Counted from the first letter of the stretch, positions 34,214 through 42,985 are shown. The stretch: DNA of 64,000 nucleotides from UBA11606 sp964504305 (GCA_964504305.1 CAZDEB010000002.1:310001-374000), one strand, 5' to 3'. Numbers and translations are program-made. The notes: generated by a model not told the origin, from the sequence alone.

Positions 34214-34975
34214 ATGGACGTCTATATGGCCCTCGGGCTTCTTGTGCTGGCGCTACTGGTCGGCGCGTACGGAACCATCATTGGTGCCGGCGGCGGGTTC
34301 GTCTTGATCCCCGCATTGGTCGTCATCTTCGACATCGACGGGGTCCAGGCCGTCGGGACTGGCGCGGTTGCTCTCGCCGTAATTGGTTTGACCGGTGCCC
34401 GTAACTACGACCGGAGCGGTCTCGTAAACCGCCCCGTGGCCGGATGGTTCTCACTGGCGTCGATCCCGATGGCCATTGGCTGCGGGTGGTTGTTGGCCAA
34501 CCGCATCGACTCAGAAGTGTTCGTGGGGGTCCTCGGCGTTTTGCTATTGGTGCTCGGGGTCCTGGTATTGCTCGCGCCGGCAGTGCGAGAGCCTGTCGGG
34601 GCACCCGGAGTGCCGCCGCGGCGCATCGCCTTGTTGGTCGGTGGGGCCGGCGTTGGGGCCATGAGCGGCACATTTTCGGTAGGCGGCGGCCTCGTGACTG
34701 TCCCGTACATCTCGCGGATTCAGCATCTTGGTCCGCACCGAGCCGCCGCCACCACGGCCATGGCGTCCATGGCATCGAGCAGCGCAGCCGCGTTGGGTCA
34801 CTCGATCGCCGGCAATGTTTTGTGGGACGATGCCGCCATTCTCGTGGTCGGAGCATTTCTTGGCGCGTCGGTCGGTTCGCGTCAAGCCGGCCGTCTGGCG
34901 CCACGCGCAGTTCTTGGGCTCTTGTCAGCCGGATTGATAGTCGCGGCGGTGCCGCTCATCGTGCGTTCGATTTAG
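34214..34975 (+). CDS. TauE/SafE-family sulfite/anion exporter
   Basis: 253 residues with about eight transmembrane helices. The two TauE/SafE repeats are visible as YGTIIGAGGGFVLIPALV and GAMSGTFSVGGGLVTVPYI, each with the glycine-rich signature. Members export sulfite, sulfoacetate or other organosulfur anions, though many are uncharacterised. ATG 34214 or 34226 could be used. Its stop interlocks with that of the convergent flavoprotein (TTAG, 34972-34975). Confidence 0.9.
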   Translation: MDVYMALGLLVLALLVGAYGTIIGAGGGFVLIPALVVIFDIDGVQAVGTGAVALAVIGLTGARNYDRSGLVNRPVAGWFSLASIPMAIGCGWLLANRIDSEVFVGVLGVLLLVLGVLVLLAPAVREPVGAPGVPPRRIALLVGGAGVGAMSGTFSVGGGLVTVPYISRIQHLGPHRAAATTAMASMASSSAAALGHSIAGNVLWDDAAILVVGAFLGASVGSRQAGRLAPRAVLGLLSAGLIVAAVPLIVRSI

Positions 34976-36288
34976 CCATGAACCGACATGGACGAGTGCG
35001 GATCGATTTGGCGATTCCGCGAAAAGAAGCCGATATCGAGCGCGACCCCGGAGTATCGGCCTGACACCACCAGTGGCTCGGCATCGTGATCGTGTCCCGC
35101 TTCTACCGCAATTATCAGATCGGCCATCAACTGCCCGGCCGATCCTGCGTTCTTGTACTGGTTCCCGCTGGTACCGATGGCTACGTAAAACCCGTCGAGA
35201 TCAGTGCGGTCATAGATCGGGATCCAATCATCGCTCACGTCGTAAAGGTCGACGATCCCCTTCTTCTCGTGAGGCATGCCCAAAACGGGAATTCGCCGGT
35301 TGGCCCGAAGAACCTGGACCTCCCATTGCTCTTCGTTGATGGCCTGGTCGTAGTCGTCTGGGTCGACAAACTCTCGTTCGTCACACACGGGGTCGCCCGA
35401 CCCGACCAAGATGTTGTTGCCTACCTCGGGGCGAAAATAGATCCCGAGGTCGTCGTCGGCCGCGGTGATTCCACTCTCCATGAAATCGAGACCAGCCGGC
35501 GAAGGCACGTGGTGGACCTCGTGTCGCAACGCTCGCGTTTTGATATTCATCGTGTCGTAGACCCCGGCCATTTGATTGATGAGATACGAGTGGGGCCCGG
35601 CGACGTTGACGACCACGCCGGCGGCCGCTCGACGGCCATCGGCCAACGCCACGCCCGTGACCCGATTGTTGGCCCTGGTTACCTCGGTGACCTCGGCATT
35701 GAACCAAAACGTGGCGCCATTGGCCTCGGCGCCACGTTGCAGGTTGTGACACGACAGTTGAGGATCGCTCACATAGCCGGCGTCGGGAGTGAAGTAAGCA
35801 GCGGCAATGTCACCGTTGGCGTCATCCCAGAAGTGCTCGTCGTCAGGACGGGCGGGAGGCCCGTACAACCCGGTGTCTACAAACGGCAGCCGTTGCCTAA
35901 CCATCTTGGCGTCCCACACCTCGTGAGGGATCCCAAGCTGATCCCACAGCATCTTGACGCGCGCCGCGTGGGTCTTTTCGCCGGCCTGTTGAAGAACCAA
36001 CTGTCCGGTCATGTGATAGTCGATCAAGCCGAGCTCGTCATTGGTACCGATGTAGTTGGCCCAGTCCTTCCAGTAATGCATGCCTTCCCATGCCAGATTG
36101 ATACCGGCGACTGACGAGTAGCTGAACCGCACAATGGCGCAAGAGTTGATCGTCGAACCAGAGCCAGCCGCTGCGGCCTTGTCAACGGTGAGCGTGCGCA
36201 GACCCCGACGCGACAACTCGTGAGCAATCGCCCCGCCGATGACCCCCGATCCGATGATGATCACGTCGAAGTCGCTCGGTGTAGACAT
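34972..36288 (-). CDS. FAD-dependent oxidoreductase of the DAO family (sarcosine/glycine oxidase-like)
   Basis: 438 residues from the ATG at 36288 (MSTPSDFDVIIIGSGVIGG); the 14 upstream in-frame residues read into the promoter. FAD motif DVIIIGSGVIGGAIAHELSRRG, then DKAAAAGSGSTINSCAIVR, and the C-terminal GFYVAIGTSGNQYKNAGSAGQLMADLI matching DAO-type flavin contacts. It should oxidise a secondary or N-methyl amine, or act as a dehydrogenase related to dimethylglycine enzymes. A 19-bp palindrome lies in the divergent gap to the second amidohydrolase gene. Confidence 0.87.
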   Translation of the reverse strand: MSTPSDFDVIIIGSGVIGGAIAHELSRRGLRTLTVDKAAAAGSGSTINSCAIVRFSYSSVAGINLAWEGMHYWKDWANYIGTNDELGLIDYHMTGQLVLQQAGEKTHAARVKMLWDQLGIPHEVWDAKMVRQRLPFVDTGLYGPPARPDDEHFWDDANGDIAAAYFTPDAGYVSDPQLSCHNLQRGAEANGATFWFNAEVTEVTRANNRVTGVALADGRRAAAGVVVNVAGPHSYLINQMAGVYDTMNIKTRALRHEVHHVPSPAGLDFMESGITAADDDLGIYFRPEVGNNILVGSGDPVCDEREFVDPDDYDQAINEEQWEVQVLRANRRIPVLGMPHEKKGIVDLYDVSDDWIPIYDRTDLDGFYVAIGTSGNQYKNAGSAGQLMADLIIAVEAGHDHDAEPLVVSGRYSGVALDIGFFSRNRQIDPHSSMSVHG

Positions 36289-36347
36289 GCGCGAAACGTA
36301 CTCGCGCCGCGAGTCGTTGTCGACACTCAATACGGCTGGGAATGAAA

Positions 36348-36366
36348 ACCTGACGGTGCGTCAGGT
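36348..36366. promoter_or_regulatory. Strong 19-bp palindromic operator candidate
   Basis: ACCTGACG-GTG-CGTCAGGT: eight-base arms match perfectly around a 3-nt centre. It lies between divergent flavoprotein (36288) and amidohydrolase (36378) genes and ends 11 nt before the latter's ATG, where a bound protein would block initiation. The TGACG-N3-CGTCA shape resembles operators of TetR-family regulators of lipid and acyl-CoA metabolism. No regulator gene is adjacent. Confidence 0.65.
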
Positions 36367-36377
36367 ACGGTGTGCCG

Positions 36378-37580
36378 ATGCCTGTCGACTTGGATGCATT
36401 CCCCCGAATAATCAGCGTCGACGACCACGTTGTAGAGCCAGCCCATCTGTGGCAAGACCGCCTCCCGGCCAAATACAAGGAGTCCGGGCCCCGGGTGGTG
36501 ATTGCTCCCCAGGGCGACATGACGCTCGTCGATGGGGCATGGATCGAGACGCCTGGCTCCGGAGACAAGATGGCGGCATGGTGGCATTACGAAGATCACC
36601 GTTATCAACTCAAGGAAATGATCGCTTGCGCCGGCAAGGCGCCCACCGAAGTCACGATGCAAGGCGTCACCTACGACGACATCCGGCCCGGTTGTTACGA
36701 ACCAAAGGCGCGTCTGCTCGACATGGATCTGAACCATGTCGAGGCCTCACTTTGTTTCCCGAATTACCCCCGGTTCTGCGGTCAACTGTTCGCCGAACGC
36801 AAGGATCGGGTACTGGCAAAACTTTGTGTCGAGGCCTACAACGACTGGATGGTCGAAGAATGGTGCGGCGACTCCGAAGGTCGACTACTGCCGCTGTGTG
36901 TAGTGCCCTTGTGGGATGCCCAACTCGCGGCGGCCGAGGTGCGTCGAAATGCTGACCGCGGCGTTCGGTCGGTTGCGTGGTCCGAACTGCCCGCATGGCT
37001 CGGCCTGCCATCGATCCACTCGGGCTATTGGGATCCGTTCTTCCAAGCTTGCGAAGAAACAGCAACCGTCATCTCGATGCACATCGGATCGGGGACCCGC
37101 ACGGTCAAGCCGTCAGACGATGCCCCCACGATCGTTACCGCGGCGCTGATCTCGGCCAATAGCGCGGCGTCGATGATCGATTTCTTATTCTCCGGAGTGC
37201 TGGTTCGTTACCCCGACCTCAAGCTCATGTATGCCGAAAGCCAAATCGGGTGGATTCCGTATTACCTCGAACGCGCCGACGACAACTACAAGACCCACCG
37301 CTGGGCCCAAGGCGAAGAGCGCCTCCCCGAACCGCCTAGTTTCTATTATCGACGCCAGATCTACAGTTGCTTCTTCAAAGACATCGCCGGCATGAAGCTC
37401 CTTGACGAGGTCGGCGTCGACAACGTTTTGTTCGAGACCGACTATCCCCACAGCGACGGCACTTTCCCTCGATCGCGCGACGTCGCCCACGAACTGTTCG
37501 GTCACCTCGATTCGTCGGCGGTCCACAAAATCGCCCGAGGCAACGCCATCAAACTTTTCGACTTACCGTTCGATTCCTGA
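36378..37580 (+). CDS. Amidohydrolase family protein (PF04909-like), copy 2
   Basis: 400 residues from the ATG at 36378 (GTG at 36372 is possible). Metal-binding and catalytic motifs match the copy at 13109-14341: SVDDHVVEP, DMDLNHVEASLCFPNYPRFCGQ, MHIGSGTR and FETDYPHSDGTFPRSRDVAHELFG. Probably a metal-dependent decarboxylase or hydrolase of a cyclic or aromatic acid. The upstream palindrome suggests substrate-responsive repression. It lies 3 nt before a flavodoxin-like gene, so the two are cotranscribed. Confidence 0.86.
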   Translation: MPVDLDAFPRIISVDDHVVEPAHLWQDRLPAKYKESGPRVVIAPQGDMTLVDGAWIETPGSGDKMAAWWHYEDHRYQLKEMIACAGKAPTEVTMQGVTYDDIRPGCYEPKARLLDMDLNHVEASLCFPNYPRFCGQLFAERKDRVLAKLCVEAYNDWMVEEWCGDSEGRLLPLCVVPLWDAQLAAAEVRRNADRGVRSVAWSELPAWLGLPSIHSGYWDPFFQACEETATVISMHIGSGTRTVKPSDDAPTIVTAALISANSAASMIDFLFSGVLVRYPDLKLMYAESQIGWIPYYLERADDNYKTHRWAQGEERLPEPPSFYYRRQIYSCFFKDIAGMKLLDEVGVDNVLFETDYPHSDGTFPRSRDVAHELFGHLDSSAVHKIARGNAIKLFDLPFDS

Positions 37581-37583
37581 GCG

Positions 37584-38036
37584 ATGCCCAGCCTCGTCGT
37601 CGTGCATCACTCGCCGCCAGGCTCGATGACCACGATGCTCGATGCCGTGTTGCGAGGGGCCAACAACCCACTCGTCGACAACGTTGATGTCACCGTGCGC
37701 TCGGCACTCGCGGCAACCGATGCCGACATCTTGGACTGCGACGGACTGATTCTTGGAACGCCGGCCAACCTTGGCTACATGAGCGGCGCTCTCAAACACT
37801 TTTTTGACACGGCCTACCCGGGGGCATTGAGCCGAACCCGAGGCCTTCCGTTTGGGGTGTTCCTACACGGCGAAAGCGATACCGACGGGGCCCGCGATGC
37901 CATCGCCAAGATTGCCACTGGTCTGCAATGGAGGCTGGCCCAGCCGGTTCTCAGCTCGATCGGACCGGTGAGTGAGCAGACCGTTTCTGATTGCGAAGAA
38001 CTCGGCGCCGCTATGGCGGCCCTGACGACGACCTAG
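37584..38036 (+). CDS. Flavodoxin / NADPH-dependent FMN reductase-like protein
   Basis: 150 residues of a flavodoxin-like fold: LVVVHHSPPGSMTTMLDAV gives the FMN phosphate loop, DGLILGTPANLGYMSGALKHFFDTAY the second flavin loop, and LPFGVFLHGESDTDGARDAI the third. Likely a quinone or FMN reductase, or an electron donor. Cotranscription with amidohydrolase copy 2 (3-nt gap) suggests a shared substrate pathway. The stop is separated by 2 nt from that of the convergent PLP enzyme. Confidence 0.82.
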   Translation: MPSLVVVHHSPPGSMTTMLDAVLRGANNPLVDNVDVTVRSALAATDADILDCDGLILGTPANLGYMSGALKHFFDTAYPGALSRTRGLPFGVFLHGESDTDGARDAIAKIATGLQWRLAQPVLSSIGPVSEQTVSDCEELGAAMAALTTT

Positions 38037-38038
38037 AG

Positions 38039-39145
38039 CTAAGCGATGGCCTGACTCAGATCGGCCCACAAGTCTTCGACATCCTCGCACCCAACGCTGA
38101 GTCGCAAAAGACCCGGCGGAAGGTGCTCTTGACCGACGGTGAGGGCCCGGCGTTCCATGGAAGACTCGATCCCGCCGAGGCTGGTGGCGTGACGTATGAG
38201 GCCGAGCCGAGCACACGCCTGATCTCCAGCCTCGGCGGATGCGAGATCGAAGCTGATCATCGAGCCGTTTCCGCTCAGCTGAGACGCCGCAAGCTCGTGA
38301 CCCGGATGAGAACGAAGACCCGGATAGCGGGTGACGCCCACCGCCGGATGGGCGGCGAGTCGTTCGGCCAAAACCTCGGCATTGGCCTGACTCCGCTCGA
38401 GCCGGAGCTTCATGGTGCGAACTCCGCGAAGCGTAAGAAAAGTTTCGAGCGCACCCGGAAACGACCCCAACAGACTCCGGGACTTCCGCAGTTGCCCGAG
38501 AAGCTCATCGTCGCGAGTGGCGAGAACACCGCCCAGCAGATCGGAGTGACCTCCGACAAACTTCGTCGAAGACTGCATCGAAATCTCGGCGCCGATGTCG
38601 AGTGGTAGCTGATTGAGCGATGTCGCGAAAGTGTTGTCAACCACCAGCAGACCGTTCGGTTCCCGCGGCGCGGCAGCGATAGCAACCAAGTCGGCAATCT
38701 TTAGAAGCGGATTGGTTGGCGACTCGACCCACACCAAGCGGGCCCGACTACGAGCAGCAATCCACGACTCGGTGTCGCCTACGTCCAAGCGGGTCACGGT
38801 CCATAAACCCTTGGCTTCACCGTCAGCGGCGATTTGCGCAACCCCTTGATAGCAATCATCGGGGATTACGACTTCGCTCTGCGCTTCGACCTGGTCGAAA
38901 ACCGCCGCGGCGGCGGCCATCCCCGAGGCAAAGGCCAGCGCGTTGGCGCCTTCGAGTCCGCCCAGCACCTTCTCGAGGGCCTCGCAAGTCTCGGTCGAAT
39001 CCGACCGCGAATAGGTTCGTTCGGTGCCATGTTCGAAAGTCGAAACGGGCACGATCGGGTGGTTCAAAGGCGCGCCAGACGCCACCGGACGCCCGCCGGC
39101 GACGAGCCACGTCTCGGTGCTGACTTTGCGAGAATCGAGGGTCAC
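38039..39145 (-). CDS. Cys/Met-metabolism PLP enzyme (cystathionine synthase/lyase family)
   Basis: 368 residues of the trans-sulfuration family. ERTYSRSDSTETCEALEKVLGGLEGANALAFASGMAA is the N-terminal region with the phosphate-binding SGMAA; VVDNTFATSL contains the PLP-pyridine aspartate; the Schiff-base lysine is in MQSSTKFVGGHSDLLGG; the C-terminus has SLGGIESSMERRA. Could be cystathionine gamma-synthase, gamma- or beta-lyase, or methionine gamma-lyase; sequence alone does not choose. Divergent from the AMP-ligase gene (49 nt). Confidence 0.88.
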   Translation of the reverse strand: MTLDSRKVSTETWLVAGGRPVASGAPLNHPIVPVSTFEHGTERTYSRSDSTETCEALEKVLGGLEGANALAFASGMAAAAAVFDQVEAQSEVVIPDDCYQGVAQIAADGEAKGLWTVTRLDVGDTESWIAARSRARLVWVESPTNPLLKIADLVAIAAAPREPNGLLVVDNTFATSLNQLPLDIGAEISMQSSTKFVGGHSDLLGGVLATRDDELLGQLRKSRSLLGSFPGALETFLTLRGVRTMKLRLERSQANAEVLAERLAAHPAVGVTRYPGLRSHPGHELAASQLSGNGSMISFDLASAEAGDQACARLGLIRHATSLGGIESSMERRALTVGQEHLPPGLLRLSVGCEDVEDLWADLSQAIA

Positions 39146-39194
39146 GCCTCGACTGTACTGTTGTGTCTGGCTTTGGCCCTGCCAGACTTCTGAC

Positions 39195-40664
39195 GTGCAC
39201 TACCCGATCGATGCCCAGACCGGCCTGCAGCAGCGTCCCCCCGCGGCTCGGTTCCCGGTCGGCCCGAGCACGATCGACGAGATCTTCTTGACCGCCGATC
39301 CGACCAGCTTGGCCCTCGTCGATGGCGGCCGAAGCTTTACCTACGACGAACTAGAACGCGAGACCGCCGCGGTGGCGGCCGGCCTGACGGCCCGTGGCGT
39401 GTTACCCGGCGACCGAGTCGCGTGGTCGCGTCCCAACGATGCCGAAGTGGTCTTGGGGTTCATCGCCACCGTACGCGCCGGGGCCATATGGGTCGGGCTG
39501 AACCCGCGCCTCACTACTACTGAGACCAACACTCTTCTCCGCGACTGTGATCCGACGCTTGTACTGGGTCCCGACGCCGAACTCCCCCGAAGTAGCCCCG
39601 GCGCTTCATCAAGATCGGTTCCCTCCGCCCCCGCGGCGATTGGTTACACATCGGGCACCACCGGTCGGCCCAAAGGCGCGGTCCACACCCATCAGCAGCT
39701 TCTGTACCCGGCTGCGGCATCGATCGCCACCGAGACTGCGCTGGTCAACGAAGTTGTGGGGACGCCGCTTCCCCTGACGACGCTCAACCTCATGCTGCTC
39801 TCACCACTCACCGCTTTTGCCCGGGGCAGCACCGCGGCAATCATGACTTCGACTGACGGGCGCAGCTTTGCGGCGGAGGTCGCCCGACACCAAGTCACGC
39901 GCACGCTGCTCGTCCCTACCCTGTTGCACGACCTGTTGACGACCGAACCCGACACCTTCGATCGAGTTACTACCCTGCGGACTGTGCTTATCGGAGGCGC
40001 CGGCGCGAGGCCCGGACTTCGGACCCAAGCCAAACAGCTATTGGGAATCGATCCGATCGGCAGCTACGGCCTGTCGGAGGCGCCGACCGGTGTTGCTCGA
40101 ACCAACGAGATAGGCATCGGCGCCGAAGCCCTCCCGGGCATCGAAATCGCCGTCGGCGACGATGGCGAAATCTTGCTGAGCACATCGGGCCATGGTGAGT
40201 GGGCCCACTGCTGGGCCCCGACCCTCGGCTACTGGCGCCAACCCGAGGCCACCGCCAACCTCTACCGCTCAGGAGCGCTGCACACCGGCGATGTGGGTCA
40301 CTTGGATTCACACAACCGGTTGACGCTCGTGGGGCGAGCCGGCGACATGATCAACCGCGGCGGAGCCAACGTTGCGCCCGTCGAGGTGGAACGGGCGCTC
40401 CTTGGCCATCGCTCGGTGGCCGACGCGGTCGTCGTCGCAGTTGCCGACGAGCGACTCGGGCAGATCGTCGCGGCAGCGATAGTGCTTCAGACCGACGATG
40501 CGAACCTGGACAAGGACACGATCTTGAACGAAATCGTGGCGAGCGCCCGCGACAAACTGGCCGGCTACAAGGTTCCCGCCATCACCAAAGTGGTCGACGC
40601 GTTGCCTCGAACCGCGGCGGGCAAAGTCGACCGCAAAGCCGCGGCCGCCATGTTCGACGCCTAA
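39195..40664 (+). CDS. Acyl-CoA synthetase / AMP-dependent ligase
   Basis: 489 residues from the GTG at 39195; frame upstream to 39024 overlaps the divergent gene. P-loop IGYTSGTTGRPKGAVHTH, motif GSYGLSEAPTG, LHTGDVGHLDSHNRLTLVGRAGDMINRGGANVAPVEVE and the catalytic lysine in LPRTAAGKVDRK are complete, so it should adenylate a carboxylic acid and form its CoA ester. At 489 residues it is on the short side for the family. Its stop (TAA) interlocks with that of the convergent acyl-CoA-dehydrogenase-like gene (CTAA). Confidence 0.9.
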   Translation: MHYPIDAQTGLQQRPPAARFPVGPSTIDEIFLTADPTSLALVDGGRSFTYDELERETAAVAAGLTARGVLPGDRVAWSRPNDAEVVLGFIATVRAGAIWVGLNPRLTTTETNTLLRDCDPTLVLGPDAELPRSSPGASSRSVPSAPAAIGYTSGTTGRPKGAVHTHQQLLYPAAASIATETALVNEVVGTPLPLTTLNLMLLSPLTAFARGSTAAIMTSTDGRSFAAEVARHQVTRTLLVPTLLHDLLTTEPDTFDRVTTLRTVLIGGAGARPGLRTQAKQLLGIDPIGSYGLSEAPTGVARTNEIGIGAEALPGIEIAVGDDGEILLSTSGHGEWAHCWAPTLGYWRQPEATANLYRSGALHTGDVGHLDSHNRLTLVGRAGDMINRGGANVAPVEVERALLGHRSVADAVVVAVADERLGQIVAAAIVLQTDDANLDKDTILNEIVASARDKLAGYKVPAITKVVDALPRTAAGKVDRKAAAAMFDA

Positions 40665-41800
40665 AGCGAGCGAAGATCCGTGGCGAGTCCGAAACGATGC
40701 CGCCCGAGTGGTTCGTAAACGCGTTCGGCGACCATCGCGTGCTGAGTCGCAACGTGGGTATCGCGAAAGATGCGCTGCAATGGCGATTCCAAATACACCG
40801 ATGACCCACCCGAGCCTCGATAGCAGACATCGGTCGCGTCGGCGGCGAGCTCCGTTGCCCGGTTGGCCGCCAGCCGCAGCACGACCCGTTGTCGATCGCT
40901 CAGTGCATCGCCGCGCAAGGTCGTGGCCCACGCGTCGCTGACCGCCGACTCGACCAACGATGCAGCGGCGAGAACGTTGGCGTCGGCGCGTCCGAGCGCG
41001 GCTTGAGCGGCCGAGCGCTCGGCCAGGCTCCGGCTGCTGGCCTGAGGCACCTTCTCGGCCAACGAAGCAAATTCGTTCACGGCGCGGCGGGCCATACCGA
41101 CGACGACCATCGCGACGCCGAGGGCCAGCGCCCCAAACGTCGAGAACCGGTAGAGCGGTTCGTCGACCACCAACGTTCGACGATCAAGAGCCACTATCCG
41201 GTCGCGAGGGACGATCACGTCGGTGACTTGATAGTCGGTCGAGGCCGTCGCCTTCAGGCCGGCGACCTGCCACGTGTCGAGCAACTCCACGTCACTGGTA
41301 TCGAAGAACGCAAATCCCAGCCGACCACCATTATCGAGCTTGCCTGGCGCTCCGCTCTCGGTGACGATCCTTACCCCGCCACCCATCGTGGTGGCATGAG
41401 ACGACCCACTCCCCCAAGCCCACCGACCAGACACCCGAAAGTCCTCGTCGACCAAGCGGGCCTCTCCAACCGGCGCCGCAAAACCGCCGCAGATCGAATT
41501 ATCGCCACCGAAGATCTCGAAGGCCGCGGCCGCCGGAAGCGAGGCGCTCAATAGTGCGGTGGTGTTGGCGATCATCACCGCCCACCCGGTCGATCCGTCA
41601 TGAAATGCCGCGCGTTCGATGGCGTTGAGCCCTTCGGCGAGCGTGGCTGACCCACCGCCGTAAACGGCGGGAACCCACAGCTTGAATATCCCGGACCGGG
41701 CCAGGACGGCCACAACTTCGGGATCCACCCGGCCCGCGTTCTCGCTGGCCGGCGCCCGTTCGTCGGCCATTTCGAAAGCCCGATCGTAGTGATTTGTCAC
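40661..41800 (-). CDS. Acyl-CoA dehydrogenase-fold flavoprotein (HsaA/DszC-like)
   Basis: 379 residues from a GTG at 41800 behind a G-rich ribosome site. The three-domain acyl-CoA dehydrogenase fold is recognisable (YGGGSATLAEGLNAIERAAFHDGSTGWAVMIANTTA, RLVDEDFRVSGRWAWGSGSSHATTM, DTWQVAGLKATASTDYQVTDVIVPRDR, and the C-terminal YRGSGGSSVYLESPLQRIFRDTHVATQH). The SxYxxxPLQRxxRDxxxxxQH ending is typical of flavin-dependent monooxygenases such as HsaA and DszC rather than true dehydrogenases. The substrate is unknown. Confidence 0.85.
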   Translation of the reverse strand: MTNHYDRAFEMADERAPASENAGRVDPEVVAVLARSGIFKLWVPAVYGGGSATLAEGLNAIERAAFHDGSTGWAVMIANTTALLSASLPAAAAFEIFGGDNSICGGFAAPVGEARLVDEDFRVSGRWAWGSGSSHATTMGGGVRIVTESGAPGKLDNGGRLGFAFFDTSDVELLDTWQVAGLKATASTDYQVTDVIVPRDRIVALDRRTLVVDEPLYRFSTFGALALGVAMVVVGMARRAVNEFASLAEKVPQASSRSLAERSAAQAALGRADANVLAAASLVESAVSDAWATTLRGDALSDRQRVVLRLAANRATELAADATDVCYRGSGGSSVYLESPLQRIFRDTHVATQHAMVAERVYEPLGRHRFGLATDLRSL

Positions 41801-41876
41801 TGCTACCCCCCAAGGGGTCCAACTATACGAACGTCTGTCGATCTCGCTAGCTCCAAGTTTGATCTAAGATCCGGGC

Positions 41877-42560
41877 ATGGGTGAAATGGTGGATCTTGGC
41901 AACGAAGACAACGCACGCGGATACTTGGCAGTGCCCGACGAAGGATCGGGACCCGGTCTGTTGGTCATACAGGAATGGTGGGGCCTCAACCCGCAGATGA
42001 AAGGTACGGCCGACTTCTTGGCCGACAACGGGTTCGTCGCGCTCGCCCCCGATCTGTATCACGGCGAGCTTGCCGGCCACGACGAAATGGACAAGGCCGG
42101 TCATCTGATGACCTCCTTACCGGCGGTGCAGGCCGCCGACGACATGAGCGCCGCCATCGATTTCTTGCTCGCTCACAGCGCCGTCGCTTCGGCCAGTATC
42201 GGCGTGGTTGGATTCTGCATGGGCGGGATGCTCACAATGATGATCGCCGCCGGTCGAGGCGATGCGGTATCGGCCGCGGTGCCGTTTTACGGCTACCCCA
42301 CGTCCGACGAACCCGACTGGGAGCCCATGAGCGCCGTGGTGCGTGGCCATTTCAGTGCCAACGACGACTTCTTCCCCGCCGACGGAGCCCGCGATCTCGA
42401 AACCCGTCTACAACAGATGGGAAAGGACGTGCAGATCAAGTTCCATGATGCCGCGCACGCATTCATGAACGAGACCAACCCCTTCGGCAGCCACGATGCC
42501 GACCTCGCGGGCGAGTTGTGGCCGGAGGTCATCGACTTCCTGCAACACCAGGTCAGTTAA
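41877..42560 (+). CDS. Dienelactone hydrolase family protein
   Basis: 227 residues. QEWWGLNPQMK (oxyanion Glu-Trp), nucleophile Cys114 in GFCMGG, Asp163 or Asp164 in SANDDFFP and His194 in DAAHAFMNET make the Cys-Asp-His triad of dienelactone hydrolases, which open lactone rings in chlorocatechol degradation. Many relatives act on other lactones or esters. It is 33 nt upstream of the ArsR-type gene on the same strand. It is divergent from the acyl-CoA-dehydrogenase-fold gene. Confidence 0.9.
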   Translation: MGEMVDLGNEDNARGYLAVPDEGSGPGLLVIQEWWGLNPQMKGTADFLADNGFVALAPDLYHGELAGHDEMDKAGHLMTSLPAVQAADDMSAAIDFLLAHSAVASASIGVVGFCMGGMLTMMIAAGRGDAVSAAVPFYGYPTSDEPDWEPMSAVVRGHFSANDDFFPADGARDLETRLQQMGKDVQIKFHDAAHAFMNETNPFGSHDADLAGELWPEVIDFLQHQVS

Positions 42561-42593
42561 CCCCCGGGGCGCCACACCGCTAGTCTGGAAGCC

Positions 42594-42902
42594 ATGGATC
42601 CGTTGTGCTGTGCTCCCCTACGCACCGACGTGCTAAGCGACACCGATGCAACCGACCTTGCGACAGTGCTCAAGGCCCTCGCCGACCCAACCCGACTCAG
42701 GCTCGTGAGCATAATCGCGGCCAGTGGCGAGGCCTGCGCCTGCGACTTTCCGGCTGCGCTCAATAAGTCCCAGCCCACGGTGAGCCATCACTTGAGCCAA
42801 CTCGTATCGGCCGGACTACTCGACCGAGAACAACGCGGCAAGTGGGCCTGGTTTCGGGTCAACGACGCCCGTCTAGAACAGGTTCGGGCCGTCCTCACGT
42901 AA
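42594..42902 (+). CDS. ArsR-family metalloregulator with four cysteines
   Basis: 102 residues of winged helix-turn-helix (KALADPTRLRLVSIIAA, recognition helix SQPTVSHHLSQLVSAG, wing REQRGKWAWFRV). Cys5-Cys6 at the N-terminus and Cys48-x-Cys50 before the DNA-reading helices could form a thiolate site for As(III), Sb(III), Cd(II) or Pb(II), similar in position to sites of actinobacterial ArsR/CmtR proteins. No arsenic or metal resistance gene is adjacent; target genes may be the neighbours or elsewhere. Confidence 0.9.
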   Translation: MDPLCCAPLRTDVLSDTDATDLATVLKALADPTRLRLVSIIAASGEACACDFPAALNKSQPTVSHHLSQLVSAGLLDREQRGKWAWFRVNDARLEQVRAVLT

Positions 42903-42918
42903 CCCGATAACGCACCCA

Positions 42919-42975
42919 CCTCGTCCATCCCAACCAGCCTCGTCCATTCCAACCAGCCCCGTCCATCCCAACCAG
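42919..42975 (+). repeat. Three 19-bp tandem repeats before the class II aldolase gene
   Basis: Units at 42919-42937, 42938-42956 and 42957-42975 follow the consensus CCTCGTCCATCCCAACCAG; unit 2 changes one C to T and unit 3 one T to C. The array fills most of the 83-bp gap between the arsR-type gene and the aldolase start at 42986. The end of unit 3 with the next bases gives CCAGGA, the likely ribosome site. Confidence 0.9.
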
Positions 42976-42985
42976 GAACTGCGCC

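Noticed and set aside
42919..42975. CRISPR array
   Set aside because: Three adjacent 19-bp units without spacers and no cas genes; it is a simple tandem repeat.
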